A stretch of DNA of 64,000 nt from Streptomyces nymphaeiformis (GTDB taxonomy: Bacteria > Actinomycetota > Actinomycetes > Streptomycetales > Streptomycetaceae), in NCBI RefSeq assembly GCF_014203895.1, contig NZ_JACHJY010000001.1:620001-684000 (forward strand), written 5' to 3'. Position 1 is the stretch's first letter, and every line of letters starts with the position of its first letter. Under the pieces are notes generated by a model, which saw only the letters and a program-made list of their open reading frames with translations, did not search any database and was not told the DNA's origin. The translations under genes and the position numbers were made by a program. Below are positions 43,838 to 52,194 of this stretch, piece after piece.

Positions 43838-45007
43838 TCAGGCGAGCGCGCTCTTCGCCTTCCACGCCGACCAGGACAGGTTCCACGCCCCGTAGCCGTT
43901 GCCCTCCGCCACCGTGCCCTTCGTCTCGCGGCCCTTGATCTCGAAGGGGTCGCCGACGTTCACCGAGGCGTAGAAGGAGGCGGCGTTCTCGTTGCTCATC
44001 CCGATGCAGCCGGAACTGTGGTTGGCCTTGCCGAAGTACGCCGCGTTCCACGGGGCCGCGTGCGCGTACATGCCCGACCAGGTCAGCCGCATCGAGTAGT
44101 CGACGTCCTTGTTGTAGGCGTCGCCGAGGCCCACCGTCTCGGAGTTCATGTTGATGGTGCCCTCCTTCGCCATGAGCACGGCCGTGCCCCGCCAGGACCG
44201 CTTGTCGCCGCCCGGGGTGCCGCCGGAGACCGGGATCGTACGGACCGTCCGGCCGTCCCGCTGCACCGTCAACCGGTGGCTGTCGAGGTCGACCTTGACG
44301 ATCTGCGCGGCGCCGATGGTGAAGCCGGTGCGGTAGTCCCGTACGAACCAGCCGCCGCCCGAGTCCGTGCCGTCGAGGTCCGCTTCGAGGATGACCTTCG
44401 TGCCCGGCTTCCAGTACTCCCGGGGCCGCCAGTCGACCCGGTCCCGGCCCGAGTAGTCCTTGACCCAGCCCCAGGAGCCCTCGGTGCCGTTCGAGGTGGT
44501 GACCTTGAGCTGCTTCTCCACGTCCGCCTTCCGCGTCACGGGCAGGTCGAAGACGATGGACAGCGGCTGCGCGATGCCGACTGTGGTGTTCTTGCCGGGG
44601 GCGAGGGTCACCTTGTTGACCTTCCCGGGCTCCGGCGTGGAGAACGACGACCGCGCCGTCGACTCCTTGCCGTCGGCCGTACGGGACGTCACGTCGACCG
44701 TGTAGGAGGTGCCGGGCGCCGCCTTGCGGTCCGAGACCCAGCTCGTACCGCCCGCGCCCGTACGCCCCTTGAGGGTCCCGCCGTCGGCGTCCACGACCTT
44801 CACCGCCGTGAGCGTGCCGCCGGACGCGGTCACGGTGACCGGGCTGCCGGCCTCCTTCTTCGCGACCGTCACCTTCACCGGGTCGGCCGCCCCCGCCGGG
44901 GCCTGCGCCCCGGCGGGGCCGCTCGCCGCCTGGGCCGTACAGGCGGTGAGCGAGACGGCGAGCGCGACGGCCGCGAGAGCGGGACGGGGTGTACGTATCG
45001 GCAGCAC
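43838..45007 (-). CDS. L,D-transpeptidase lipoprotein with Ig-like domains (YkuD)
   Basis: This 389-residue envelope enzyme forms 3-3 peptidoglycan cross-links. The lipobox SLTAC places the lipidated Cys at about 23. Two Ig-like (BIG/LppS-type) domains cover about 60-250, and the YkuD catalytic domain has HSSGCIGMSNENA with the nucleophilic cysteine (about 335). The domain order is that of mycobacterial Ldt enzymes. The GTG at 45007 has GGAGG 6 nt before it; a longer start would precede that ribosome site. It is divergent from femX-murJ. Confidence 0.93.
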   Translation of the reverse strand: MLPIRTPRPALAAVALAVSLTACTAQAASGPAGAQAPAGAADPVKVTVAKKEAGSPVTVTASGGTLTAVKVVDADGGTLKGRTGAGGTSWVSDRKAAPGTSYTVDVTSRTADGKESTARSSFSTPEPGKVNKVTLAPGKNTTVGIAQPLSIVFDLPVTRKADVEKQLKVTTSNGTEGSWGWVKDYSGRDRVDWRPREYWKPGTKVILEADLDGTDSGGGWFVRDYRTGFTIGAAQIVKVDLDSHRLTVQRDGRTVRTIPVSGGTPGGDKRSWRGTAVLMAKEGTINMNSETVGLGDAYNKDVDYSMRLTWSGMYAHAAPWNAAYFGKANHSSGCIGMSNENAASFYASVNVGDPFEIKGRETKGTVAEGNGYGAWNLSWSAWKAKSALA

Positions 45008-45091
45008 GGAAGACCTCCGCAAAGGGGAAAGAAAGGTGGGATGTTCCGGACTGTAGGTCGCCCCGGGCCGCGCGTGGCCGCCGCAGGCCCA

Positions 45092-45132
45092 TGTGACCGG
45101 GGCTGCGGCACAACGGTCATCGTCCGGTCACA
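45092..45132. promoter_or_regulatory. Inverted repeat in the LDT/femX divergent region
   Basis: TGTGACCGG (45092-45100) and CCGGTCACA (45124-45132) are perfect 9-bp arms separated by 23 bp, midway in the 208-bp divergent gap. It could be two half-sites for one regulator or part of a leader hairpin. Confidence 0.45.
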
Positions 45133-45215
45133 ATCACCGCGCGGATCCGTCGCATCCGGCTGTGAGCCTGCTGTGCGCCCCGACCACCGAGGGGCGGAAC
45201 AAGGAGGCTCCCGTT

Positions 45216-46403
45216 GTGTCAGCGCTGCTCGTGACGGCCGCACCCACCGACCGCCGCGCCCCGGCAGGGCCGGTCAGGCTCGGGCCCGTGACCCCCGAGG
45301 CGTACCGCGCCTTCCTCGGTTCCCGTACCGGCGCGGACGGCCCCAGCTTCCTCCAACTCCCCTCCTGGGCCCAGGTGAAGGACGGCTGGAACCACCAACT
45401 CATCGGCTGGGGACGGGAGGGCGCCGAGCTCTCCGGCGTCGCGCTCGTCCTCCTCCGGCCCTTCCCCGGCACCCGCAAGTACTTCGCCTACCTGCCCGAA
45501 GGGCCCGTCGCCGACTGGGCCGACCCCGACCTGGACGGCTGGCTCGCCCCGCTCCTCGGCCACCTCCGCTCCCTCGGCGCGTTCGCCGTCCGCATGGGCC
45601 CCGGACCCGCCTACCGCCGGTGGAACGCCGCCACCGTCAAGGCCGCCACCGGGCCGGGACGCCGCCTCTCCGACGTCCTCGCCGACGAGGTCGACCCGCT
45701 GGGCACCGCCGTCGCCGAACGGCTCCGCGCCCGCGGCTGGCGCAAGTGCGGCGGCGACTCCGAGGACGGCGCGGACGCCCAGCCCCGGCACGTCTTCCAG
45801 GTCCCGCTCACCGGCCGCAGCACCGACGACCTGTGGACCGGCCTCAACCAGGAGTGGCGGCGCAACGTCCGCAAGGCGCGCAAGTCCGGCGTCGAGGTCG
45901 TCGTCGGATCCGCCGCCGACCTGCCCGAGTTCTACCGACTCCTCCGCATCACCGAGGAACGCGACGGATTCCGGCTCGGCCGCTCCCTCGCCTACTACGA
46001 GCGCCAGTACGCCGTCCTCAATGCCGAGCAGCCCGGCCGCATGAAGCTCTACCTCGCCCGCCACGAGGGCGAGATCCTCGCCGCGCACACCATGCTCGCC
46101 GTCGGCGGCCGCGTCTGGTACCAGACCGGCGCCTCCGCCGACCACCGCCGCGAGGTCCGGCCCTCCAACGCCCTCCAGTGGCGCATGATGCTCGACGCCC
46201 ACGCCCTCGGCGCCGACGTCTACGACCTGCGCGGGGTACCCTCCACCCTCGATCCGGACGACCGCGCCCACGGGCTCCTGCGCTGGAAGCTCGGCACGGG
46301 CGGACAGGTCGTCGAGACGCTGGGGGAGTGGGAGATTCCGATGCAGGGCACGACCAACGGGGCGCTGTACCGCGCCTTCCACGCCTATCTGGCCCGCCGA
46401 TGA
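45216..46403 (+). CDS. femX: FemX/FemAB-type peptidoglycan bridge aminoacyltransferase
   Basis: This enzyme adds an amino acid from aminoacyl-tRNA to the lipid-linked muropeptide; in Streptomyces a glycine is placed on LL-diaminopimelate. The 395 residues show two GNAT-like halves with PSFLQLPSWAQVKDGW near the start, WRRNVRKARKSGVEV in the middle and YQTGASADHRREVRPSNALQWRMM toward the end, all FemAB signatures. The GTG at 45216 follows AAGGAGG. The stop overlaps the murJ start (ATGA). Confidence 0.92.
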   Translation: MSALLVTAAPTDRRAPAGPVRLGPVTPEAYRAFLGSRTGADGPSFLQLPSWAQVKDGWNHQLIGWGREGAELSGVALVLLRPFPGTRKYFAYLPEGPVADWADPDLDGWLAPLLGHLRSLGAFAVRMGPGPAYRRWNAATVKAATGPGRRLSDVLADEVDPLGTAVAERLRARGWRKCGGDSEDGADAQPRHVFQVPLTGRSTDDLWTGLNQEWRRNVRKARKSGVEVVVGSAADLPEFYRLLRITEERDGFRLGRSLAYYERQYAVLNAEQPGRMKLYLARHEGEILAAHTMLAVGGRVWYQTGASADHRREVRPSNALQWRMMLDAHALGADVYDLRGVPSTLDPDDRAHGLLRWKLGTGGQVVETLGEWEIPMQGTTNGALYRAFHAYLARR

Positions 46404-48010
46404 CGGCGACGCTCACCGCCGCACCGACCCAGCGGAAACCTTCCGCCATCCGCAGCGGCGCCCTGATGGCCGCCGGCTCGCTCGTCTCCCGCGCCACCGG
46501 CTTCGTACGGGCCGCCGTCGTCGCCGCCGCGCTCGGCGCGGGTTACGTCGCCGACGGGTACGCGGTCGGCAACTCCGTCCCCACCATCGTCTACATGCTG
46601 CTCCTCGGCGGCGCCCTCAACGCCGTCTTCGTCCCCGAACTGGTCAAGGCCGCCAAGGAACACGAGGACGGCGGCGTCGCCTACACCGACCGGCTCCTCA
46701 CCCTCAGCGGCCTCGCCCTCGGCGTCCTCACGGCGGCCGCCGTGCTCGCCGCGCCGCTCATCGTCGACACGTACACCGACTACACGGGCGCGCAGCGGGA
46801 GATGACGATCGCCTTCGCGCGCGCGTGCCTGCCGCAGATCTTCTTCCTCGGCCTCTTCACCCTGCTCGGTCAGGTCCTCAACGCCCGCGGCCGGTTCGGC
46901 GCCATGATGTGGACCCCCGTCCTCAACAACGTCGTCGCCGTCACCGTCTTCGGCCTCTTCCTGGCCGTCAGCGACGGCGGGGAACTCACCCCCGGGGAGA
47001 CCGCCCTCCTCGGCTGGGGCACCACCGCCGGCATCGCCGTCCAGGCCCTCGCCCTGCTGCCCTCGCTGCGCGCCGCCGGCTTCCGCTGGCGGCCCCGCTT
47101 CGACTGGCGCGGCAGCGGCCTCGCCGCCCCGCTGCGCTCGGCGGGCTGGCTCGTCCTGCTCGTCCTCACCAACCAGGGCGCGTACTGGGTGACCACGAAG
47201 CTCGCCACCTCGGCGGGCGCGGACCCGACGGTCAGCGGCGGAGGCCTCGCCGCCTACAACAACGCCTATCTCCTCTGGACCGTCCCGCACGGCATCATCA
47301 CCGTCTCCCTCGTCACCGCCCTGGTGCCCCGGATGAGCGGCGCCGCCGCCGACGGCGACTTCGCCGGCGTCCGACGGGACGTCTCCTACGCCCTGCGCAC
47401 CAGCGCGGCCGCCGTCGTCCCCGCCGCCTGCGCCCTCCTCGCCCTCGCCGTCCCCCTCATGGCGGTGGTCTTCGGGTACGGGGCGACCACCGGCGACGAC
47501 GTCCGCGCGATGTCCTGGACGCTGATGGCCTTCGCGCCCGGCCTGGTAGCCCTCTCCGGCCAGTACGTGTGCACCCGCGCCTTCTACGCCCTGCGCGACA
47601 CCCGCACCCCGTTCCTGCTGAACCTGACCATCGCCGGCCTGAACGCGGCCCTGTCCCTGGCCGCCTACCACTACCTCCCCACCCGCTGGGCGGTCACGGG
47701 CATGGCGGCGGCGTACTCGCTCGCGCTGTGGGCGGGCTGGGCGGTCACGGCGTACGGCCTGCGCCGACGTCTCGGAAGGGGGACGGGCGAGGCGGCCTCG
47801 TCCCTGACCCGGATGCTGATCGCCGCGGTACCGGCCGCGGGGTACGGGCTGTTCGCCGCCGACGGCGCGACGGCGGCCGGGCCGGTCGTCGCGGGCCTGG
47901 CGGGCGCCGCGACGATCCTCGCGGTCTTCGTCGCCCTGTCCCGCCCCCTGCGCCTCACGGAACTCCAGACCCTCCTCGCCTCCGCCGCGAAACGCCTCCG
48001 CCGCACCTGA
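46400..48010 (+). CDS. murJ: MurJ-family lipid II flippase (MviN-like)
   Basis: This 536-residue polytopic protein has about 13-14 transmembrane helices and the MVF signature: AAGSLVSRATGFVRAAVVAAALG at the N-terminus and KEHEDGG-YTDRLL after TM2. MurJ flips lipid II across the membrane. Streptomyces also has a longer MurJ at another locus, so this may be a paralogue devoted to FemX-modified precursors or to a developmental stage (inference). It is translationally coupled to femX by ATGA. Confidence 0.92.
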   Translation: MTATLTAAPTQRKPSAIRSGALMAAGSLVSRATGFVRAAVVAAALGAGYVADGYAVGNSVPTIVYMLLLGGALNAVFVPELVKAAKEHEDGGVAYTDRLLTLSGLALGVLTAAAVLAAPLIVDTYTDYTGAQREMTIAFARACLPQIFFLGLFTLLGQVLNARGRFGAMMWTPVLNNVVAVTVFGLFLAVSDGGELTPGETALLGWGTTAGIAVQALALLPSLRAAGFRWRPRFDWRGSGLAAPLRSAGWLVLLVLTNQGAYWVTTKLATSAGADPTVSGGGLAAYNNAYLLWTVPHGIITVSLVTALVPRMSGAAADGDFAGVRRDVSYALRTSAAAVVPAACALLALAVPLMAVVFGYGATTGDDVRAMSWTLMAFAPGLVALSGQYVCTRAFYALRDTRTPFLLNLTIAGLNAALSLAAYHYLPTRWAVTGMAAAYSLALWAGWAVTAYGLRRRLGRGTGEAASSLTRMLIAAVPAAGYGLFAADGATAAGPVVAGLAGAATILAVFVALSRPLRLTELQTLLASAAKRLRRT

Positions 48011-48052
48011 ACGAACGCAGCAGGCCCCCGCAGGGCCCGCCCCCGACCTTGG

Positions 48053-48058
48053 GATACT
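48053..48058 (+). promoter_or_regulatory. Likely -10 of the regulator operon
   Basis: GATACT ends 6 nt before the ATG at 48065 and no ribosome site is present, consistent with leaderless transcription. Confidence 0.45.
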
Positions 48059-48064
48059 CCACAC

Positions 48065-48748
48065 ATGCCCCGCGTGCTGCTGATAGAAGACGACCCCTCC
48101 GTCCGCGAGGGCGTCGAGCTCGGCCTCCGCCGCCGCGGGCACGACGTCCGCACCGCCCCCACCGGCGAGGCGGGGCTCGCCGCGCTCGGCGAGTTCCGGC
48201 CCGACCTGCTGCTCCTCGACCTGATGCTGCCCGGCATGAACGGCGTCCAGGTCTGCCGCCGGGTCCGCGAGAGCAGCCAGCTCCCGATCATCATGCTGAC
48301 CGCGCGGGGAGACGACTTCGACGTCGTCGTCGGCCTGGAGGCCGGCGCCGACGACTACATCGTCAAGCCCGCCCGCACCGAGGTCATCGAGGCCCGGATA
48401 CGGGCCGTGCTGCGGCGCATCGAGGAGCCCGGCACCGGCCGGTCCGCCGTCGAGTTCCACGGGGAGCTCGCCATCGACCGCGCGGGCCTGACCGTCGCCA
48501 AGGCGGGCGAGCGCCTCGCCCTCGCCCCCTCCGAGCTGAAGCTCCTGCTGCACCTCACGGCCGCACCCGAGCAGGTCTTCAGCCGGCAGCAGCTCCTCGA
48601 ACACGTCTGGGAGCACAGCTACCACGGGGACGCCCGGCTCGTGGACGCCTGCGTCCGCCGGCTGCGGAACAAGATCGAGGACACTCCGGGCGAACCCCGG
48701 TACATCCAGACCCTGCGGGGCTTCGGCTACCGCTTCGGCCCGCTGTGA
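48065..48748 (+). CDS. OmpR/PhoB-family response regulator (CseB-like)
   Basis: This is a 227-residue regulator. Receiver: LLIEDDPSVREGVE, phospho-Asp in LLLLDLMLPGMNG (about 52) and Lys in DDYIVKPART. Winged helix: LLLHLTAAPEQVFSRQQLLEHVWEHSYHGD and RRLRNKIEDTPGEPRYIQTLRGFGYRF. It most resembles CseB-type envelope-stress regulators. Its TGA overlaps the GTG of the kinase gene. It is the first gene of a three-gene operon downstream of femX-murJ, suggesting cell-envelope sensing. Confidence 0.94.
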   Translation: MPRVLLIEDDPSVREGVELGLRRRGHDVRTAPTGEAGLAALGEFRPDLLLLDLMLPGMNGVQVCRRVRESSQLPIIMLTARGDDFDVVVGLEAGADDYIVKPARTEVIEARIRAVLRRIEEPGTGRSAVEFHGELAIDRAGLTVAKAGERLALAPSELKLLLHLTAAPEQVFSRQQLLEHVWEHSYHGDARLVDACVRRLRNKIEDTPGEPRYIQTLRGFGYRFGPL

Positions 48749-50256
48749 AGGCCTGCGTGAGCCCGGAGCCGGGCACGGAGCCGGACGCCGGACCGCCGTC
48801 GAGGAGCCGCAGGGCCCGAGGCCCCCGCCTGCACCCCTTCGGCCTGCGCACCCGCCTCGTCCTCGCCTTCCTCCTCGTCGCGGCCGTCGGCTGCGGCACC
48901 ACCGCCGCGCTCACCTACCGCGCCGCCCGCAACGCCATCCTGGAGCAGACCCAGGACACCGCCGTCTCCGCCTTCCGCGACCAGGTCGACCCGCTGGTCA
49001 TCAGCCTGCCCGTCGACACCGACAACCTGCGGTCGGTGGTCCTCTCCATCGCCCGCCAGGGCAAGCCGCGCCCCTGGCGGGTCTACGCCGAGTACGGGAC
49101 CGTCCGCGTCTCCTCCACCGACCGCCCCACCTCCTCCGTCATCACCCCCGAGCTGCGGGCCCGCGCGCAGGCCCGGCAGTCGACCCCGCACGGCAGCTTC
49201 CAGCGGGTCGTGAAGAACGGCACGCCGTACCTGACGATGGCCGTCCCCGCCGTGTTCCGCACCCACGTGACCGAGGGGACGGCCCAGCCCACCGGCCTCG
49301 TCTTCTACGCCGTCATGGAGCTCGACGACGAGGAGGCCAACATCGAGGCCATGGTGAGCGCCGCCCGCGACGGCGCCCTCCCGGCCCTCGCCGTGGCCCT
49401 GATCCCCGCGCTCATCGCCTCGCGCGGCGTGCTCCGCCCCGTACGCGAACTGCGGCACGCCGCCCACAGCATGGGCCGGGGCCGGCTCGACACCCGCATC
49501 CACGCGAAGGGCAGCGACGAACTCGCCGACCTCGCCCGCACGTTCAACGAGTCCGCCGCCGAGCTGGAACGTTCCGTCGCGGAACTCCGCAACGCCGAGG
49601 CCCGCGCCCGCCGCTTCGCCTCCGACGTCTCGCACGAGCTGCGCACCCCGCTCGCCGGGATGCTCGCGGTCACCGAGGTCCTCGACGAGGACGCCGGGAG
49701 CCTCGACAGCGACACCGCCCGCGCCGTCCGGCTCATCAGCGCCGAGACGGGGAAGCTCGCCGTGCTCGTCGAGGACCTGATGGAGATCTCCCGCTTCGAC
49801 GCGCGGGCGGCCGAGCTCCACACCGACGAGGTCGACGCCGCCGACTGCGTCCGCAAGACCCTCCAGCACCGGCACTGGACGGACCCCGAGCAGGTCGTGC
49901 CGTACCTTGAGGAGGGGATCAGGGCGCGGCTCGACCCGCGCCGTTTCGACGTCGTCGTCGCCAACCTCGTCGGCAACGCGCTGCGGCACGGGGCGGCGCC
50001 GGTGACGGTCAGGCTGTACGCGGAGGGGGACGAGCTGGTGACGGAGGTCGCCGACCGGGGGCCGGGCATCCACCCGGACGTCCTGCCGCACGTCTTCGAC
50101 CGCTTCTACAAGGCGGACCAGGCCAGGACCCGCTCGGCGGGCAGCGGCCTCGGCCTGGCGATCACCCTGGAGAACGTCCGCCTCCACGGCGGCACGGTCC
50201 TCGCCGCCAACCACCCGGCGGGCGGCGCGGTCTTCACCGTACGGATGCCGCTGTGA
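48745..50256 (+). CDS. Membrane sensor histidine kinase (CseC-like)
   Basis: This is a 503-residue kinase. A Pro/Arg-rich cytoplasmic N-terminus is followed by TM1 (LVLAFLLVAAVGCGTTAAL), an extracytoplasmic domain of about 150 residues, TM2 (ALPALAVALIPALIAS), a HAMP segment, the H-box ASDVSHELRTPLAGM, the N-box VVANLVGNALRHG, and the D/G boxes (ADRGPGI, GSGLGLAI). The GTG at 48745 overlaps the regulator stop; GTG 48757 is an alternative. It is probably the partner of the upstream regulator. Confidence 0.94.
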   Translation: MKACVSPEPGTEPDAGPPSRSRRARGPRLHPFGLRTRLVLAFLLVAAVGCGTTAALTYRAARNAILEQTQDTAVSAFRDQVDPLVISLPVDTDNLRSVVLSIARQGKPRPWRVYAEYGTVRVSSTDRPTSSVITPELRARAQARQSTPHGSFQRVVKNGTPYLTMAVPAVFRTHVTEGTAQPTGLVFYAVMELDDEEANIEAMVSAARDGALPALAVALIPALIASRGVLRPVRELRHAAHSMGRGRLDTRIHAKGSDELADLARTFNESAAELERSVAELRNAEARARRFASDVSHELRTPLAGMLAVTEVLDEDAGSLDSDTARAVRLISAETGKLAVLVEDLMEISRFDARAAELHTDEVDAADCVRKTLQHRHWTDPEQVVPYLEEGIRARLDPRRFDVVVANLVGNALRHGAAPVTVRLYAEGDELVTEVADRGPGIHPDVLPHVFDRFYKADQARTRSAGSGLGLAITLENVRLHGGTVLAANHPAGGAVFTVRMPL

Positions 50257-50861
50257 GGCGTGGGACGGCGGCCGTCGTCGCCTTGCTCGGCACCGTCCTG
50301 CTCGCCGCCTGCGGCATCCAGAAGAGCGACGTCGTCGAGGCGGGCGGCGCCGCGACCGTCGCCGTCGTCCCGGCGCCCGAGTTCCGCATGGTGCTGTACT
50401 TCCTCGGGCCCGGGGGCCGACCGACCCCGGTGGTCCGCGACGTCGCACCGCCGTTCCCCGACTCGACGTTCGCCGCGGGCGACTCCGAGTGGGCCCAGGA
50501 CCTGAAGTCCAGGGGACTGGGCTCCGGGACCGGGCACGGCACCCCCGGCGCCCGGATCACCACCGACAAGGTGCTCGCCGCGCTGATCGCGGGCCCGGCA
50601 GTCGCCGACACCGCGGCGGGCCTGACCACGGACCTGCCCGCGCCCCCGGAGGCGCCGCACGCCGAGGTGCTCAAGGGCCTGACCCCGGAGGGCCGTCACA
50701 GCGTCCGGCTCCGGCTGCCGTTCCCCGTCGGGGACCTGTCGGACGCGGCCGTCCAGCAGCTGGTCTGCACGACCGCGTACGCCCAGGACGGCGGAGGCAG
50801 GGTAGACGTGAGCCTCATGGGCACCGACGGCCCGCTCCCGGCGACCCGCTGCGACACCTAG
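50253..50861 (+). CDS. Lipoprotein cotranscribed with the two-component system
   Basis: This is a 202-residue lipoprotein: signal AAVVALLGTVLLAACGI with lipobox LLAAC (Cys about 20), then a soluble domain with no family I recognise. It overlaps the kinase gene (GTGA). In the SigE/Cse system a lipoprotein (CseA) tunes the kinase. By analogy this one may sense or restrain the kinase, but the homology is positional only. Confidence 0.85.
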   Translation: MRRGTAAVVALLGTVLLAACGIQKSDVVEAGGAATVAVVPAPEFRMVLYFLGPGGRPTPVVRDVAPPFPDSTFAAGDSEWAQDLKSRGLGSGTGHGTPGARITTDKVLAALIAGPAVADTAAGLTTDLPAPPEAPHAEVLKGLTPEGRHSVRLRLPFPVGDLSDAAVQQLVCTTAYAQDGGGRVDVSLMGTDGPLPATRCDT

Positions 50862-50867
50862 CGAACG

Positions 50868-51722
50868 TCAGCGCGCCCGCAGGTCCGCGAGCACCGCGTC
50901 CGTGAACGGCGGCCACGCCTCCACCGCCCACGCCCCGAAGGGCCGGTCGGTCAGGGCCACGCACGCCGCCCCTGTGCTGTTCCCGCCCGCCCACCCGGCG
51001 TCCGGATCGATCCACAGGAAGGTGCCGGCCTGCCCGAAGTGCCCGAAGGTGCGCGGCGAGGAGCTCGCGCCCGTCCAGTGCGGGGACTTGCCGTCGCGGA
51101 TCTCGAAGCCGAGCCCCCAGTCGTTCGGCTTCTGGTGCCCGTAGCCGGGCAGGATGCCGGTCAGACCGGGGTACGTGACGGTCATCGCGTCCAGGACGGT
51201 CCGCGCGTCGAGCAGCCGCGGCGCCTGCACCTCGGCGGCGAACCGCACGAGGTCGTCGACGGTCGACACGCCGTCCTTCGCGGGCGAGCCCTCCAGGGTC
51301 GTCGACGCCATGCCGAGGGGCTCCAGGACCGCCTGGTGCAGGTACTCGGCGAAGGGGATGTCGGTCGCCTTGGCGACGTGGTCGCCGAGGGCCTCGAAGC
51401 CGGTGTTGGAGTAGATCCGGCGGGTGCCCGGCGCGGCCATGACCCGGTTCTCGTCGAAGGCGAGCCCCGAGGTGTGGGCGAGGAGGTGGCGGACGGTCGA
51501 GCCCTCGGGCCCGGCCGGCTCGTCGAGGTCGATCGCCCCCTCCTCGTACGCGACGAGCACGGCGTACGCCGCGAGCGGCTTGGTGACGGAGGCGAGCGGG
51601 AAGCGCTGCCCGGTGGGGCCGTGGGACCCGGCCAGGGTGCCGTCCGCGCGGACGACGGCGGCGGCCGCGGTGGGGACGGGCCAGTTCTCGATCGACGCCA
51701 GGCTCGGCAAGCTGCTGTGCAT
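50868..51722 (-). CDS. Serine beta-lactamase-like / class C penicillin-binding-type hydrolase
   Basis: This 284-residue protein of the beta-lactamase (class C/esterase) superfamily has the nucleophile motif SVTK at about 46-49 (PLASVTKPLAAY), tyrosine motif YSN (about 105) and, late, a HFGQAGT segment in place of KTG. No signal peptide is visible, so a cytoplasmic esterase or peptidase role is more likely than antibiotic resistance. The ATG at 51722 is the natural start because further upstream codons overlap the divergent MerR promoter. Confidence 0.88.
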   Translation of the reverse strand: MHSSLPSLASIENWPVPTAAAAVVRADGTLAGSHGPTGQRFPLASVTKPLAAYAVLVAYEEGAIDLDEPAGPEGSTVRHLLAHTSGLAFDENRVMAAPGTRRIYSNTGFEALGDHVAKATDIPFAEYLHQAVLEPLGMASTTLEGSPAKDGVSTVDDLVRFAAEVQAPRLLDARTVLDAMTVTYPGLTGILPGYGHQKPNDWGLGFEIRDGKSPHWTGASSSPRTFGHFGQAGTFLWIDPDAGWAGGNSTGAACVALTDRPFGAWAVEAWPPFTDAVLADLRAR

Positions 51723-51736
51723 GGACCCGAGCCTAC

Positions 51737-51767
51737 TTGCTTCGAGTGCACTCGAACGTTTTAGCGT
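51737..51767 (+). promoter_or_regulatory. MerR-type promoter with 19-bp spacer and palindromic operator
   Basis: TTGCTT (51737-51742) and TAGCGT (51762-51767) are separated by exactly 19 bp, the elongated spacer characteristic of MerR-activated promoters. The spacer region contains TTCGAGTGCACTCGAA (51741-51756), a perfect 16-bp palindrome. The -10 is 7 nt from the ATG, so the transcript is probably leaderless. Confidence 0.85.
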
Positions 51768-51774
51768 GGGGCCC

Positions 51775-52194
51775 ATGAGCGTGACCGAGAGCATCGCGAG
51801 CACGACAGGACTTACGGGGAAGGACCGTTACACCATCAGCGAGGTGGCCGCCCTGACCGGACTCACCGCGCACACCCTGCGCTGGTACGAGCGGATCGGA
51901 CTGCTGCCGCAGGTCGACCGATCGCACACGGGACAGCGCCGCTTCACCGAGCGGGACCTGCACTGGCTGACCTTCGTCGGCAAGCTGCGGCTGACCGGGA
52001 TGCCGGTCGCCGACATGGTCAGGTACGCCGAGCTGATGCGCGAGGGCGACCACACCCGGGACGAGCGGCGGGAGCTCCTGGAGGCCACCCGGCGCGACGT
52101 CCTCACCCGCATCACCGAGCTCCAGGACACGCTCGCCGTGCTCGACATCAAGATCGGCCATTACGGGACCGCAAGCGGAGGAACATCTTCATGA
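51775..52194 (+). CDS. MerR-family regulator controlling an aldo-keto reductase
   Basis: This is a 139-residue MerR regulator. The winged helix reads YTISEVAALTGLTAHTLRWYERIGLLPQVDRSHTGQRRFTERDL, followed by a dimerisation coiled coil. It has no cysteine, so metal sensing is unlikely; members of this group usually sense organic or redox stress. The promoter at 51737-51767 has the hallmarks of autoregulation. Its stop overlaps the ATG of the aldo-keto reductase gene (ATGA). Confidence 0.93.
   Translation: MSVTESIASTTGLTGKDRYTISEVAALTGLTAHTLRWYERIGLLPQVDRSHTGQRRFTERDLHWLTFVGKLRLTGMPVADMVRYAELMREGDHTRDERRELLEATRRDVLTRITELQDTLAVLDIKIGHYGTASGGTSS

Noticed and set aside
45092..45132. Crp/cAMP-type site at TGTGA...TCACA
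   Set aside because: Arms are 9 bp with a 23-bp spacer, far from the 6-bp spacer of Crp sites, so kept only as an unassigned inverted repeat.
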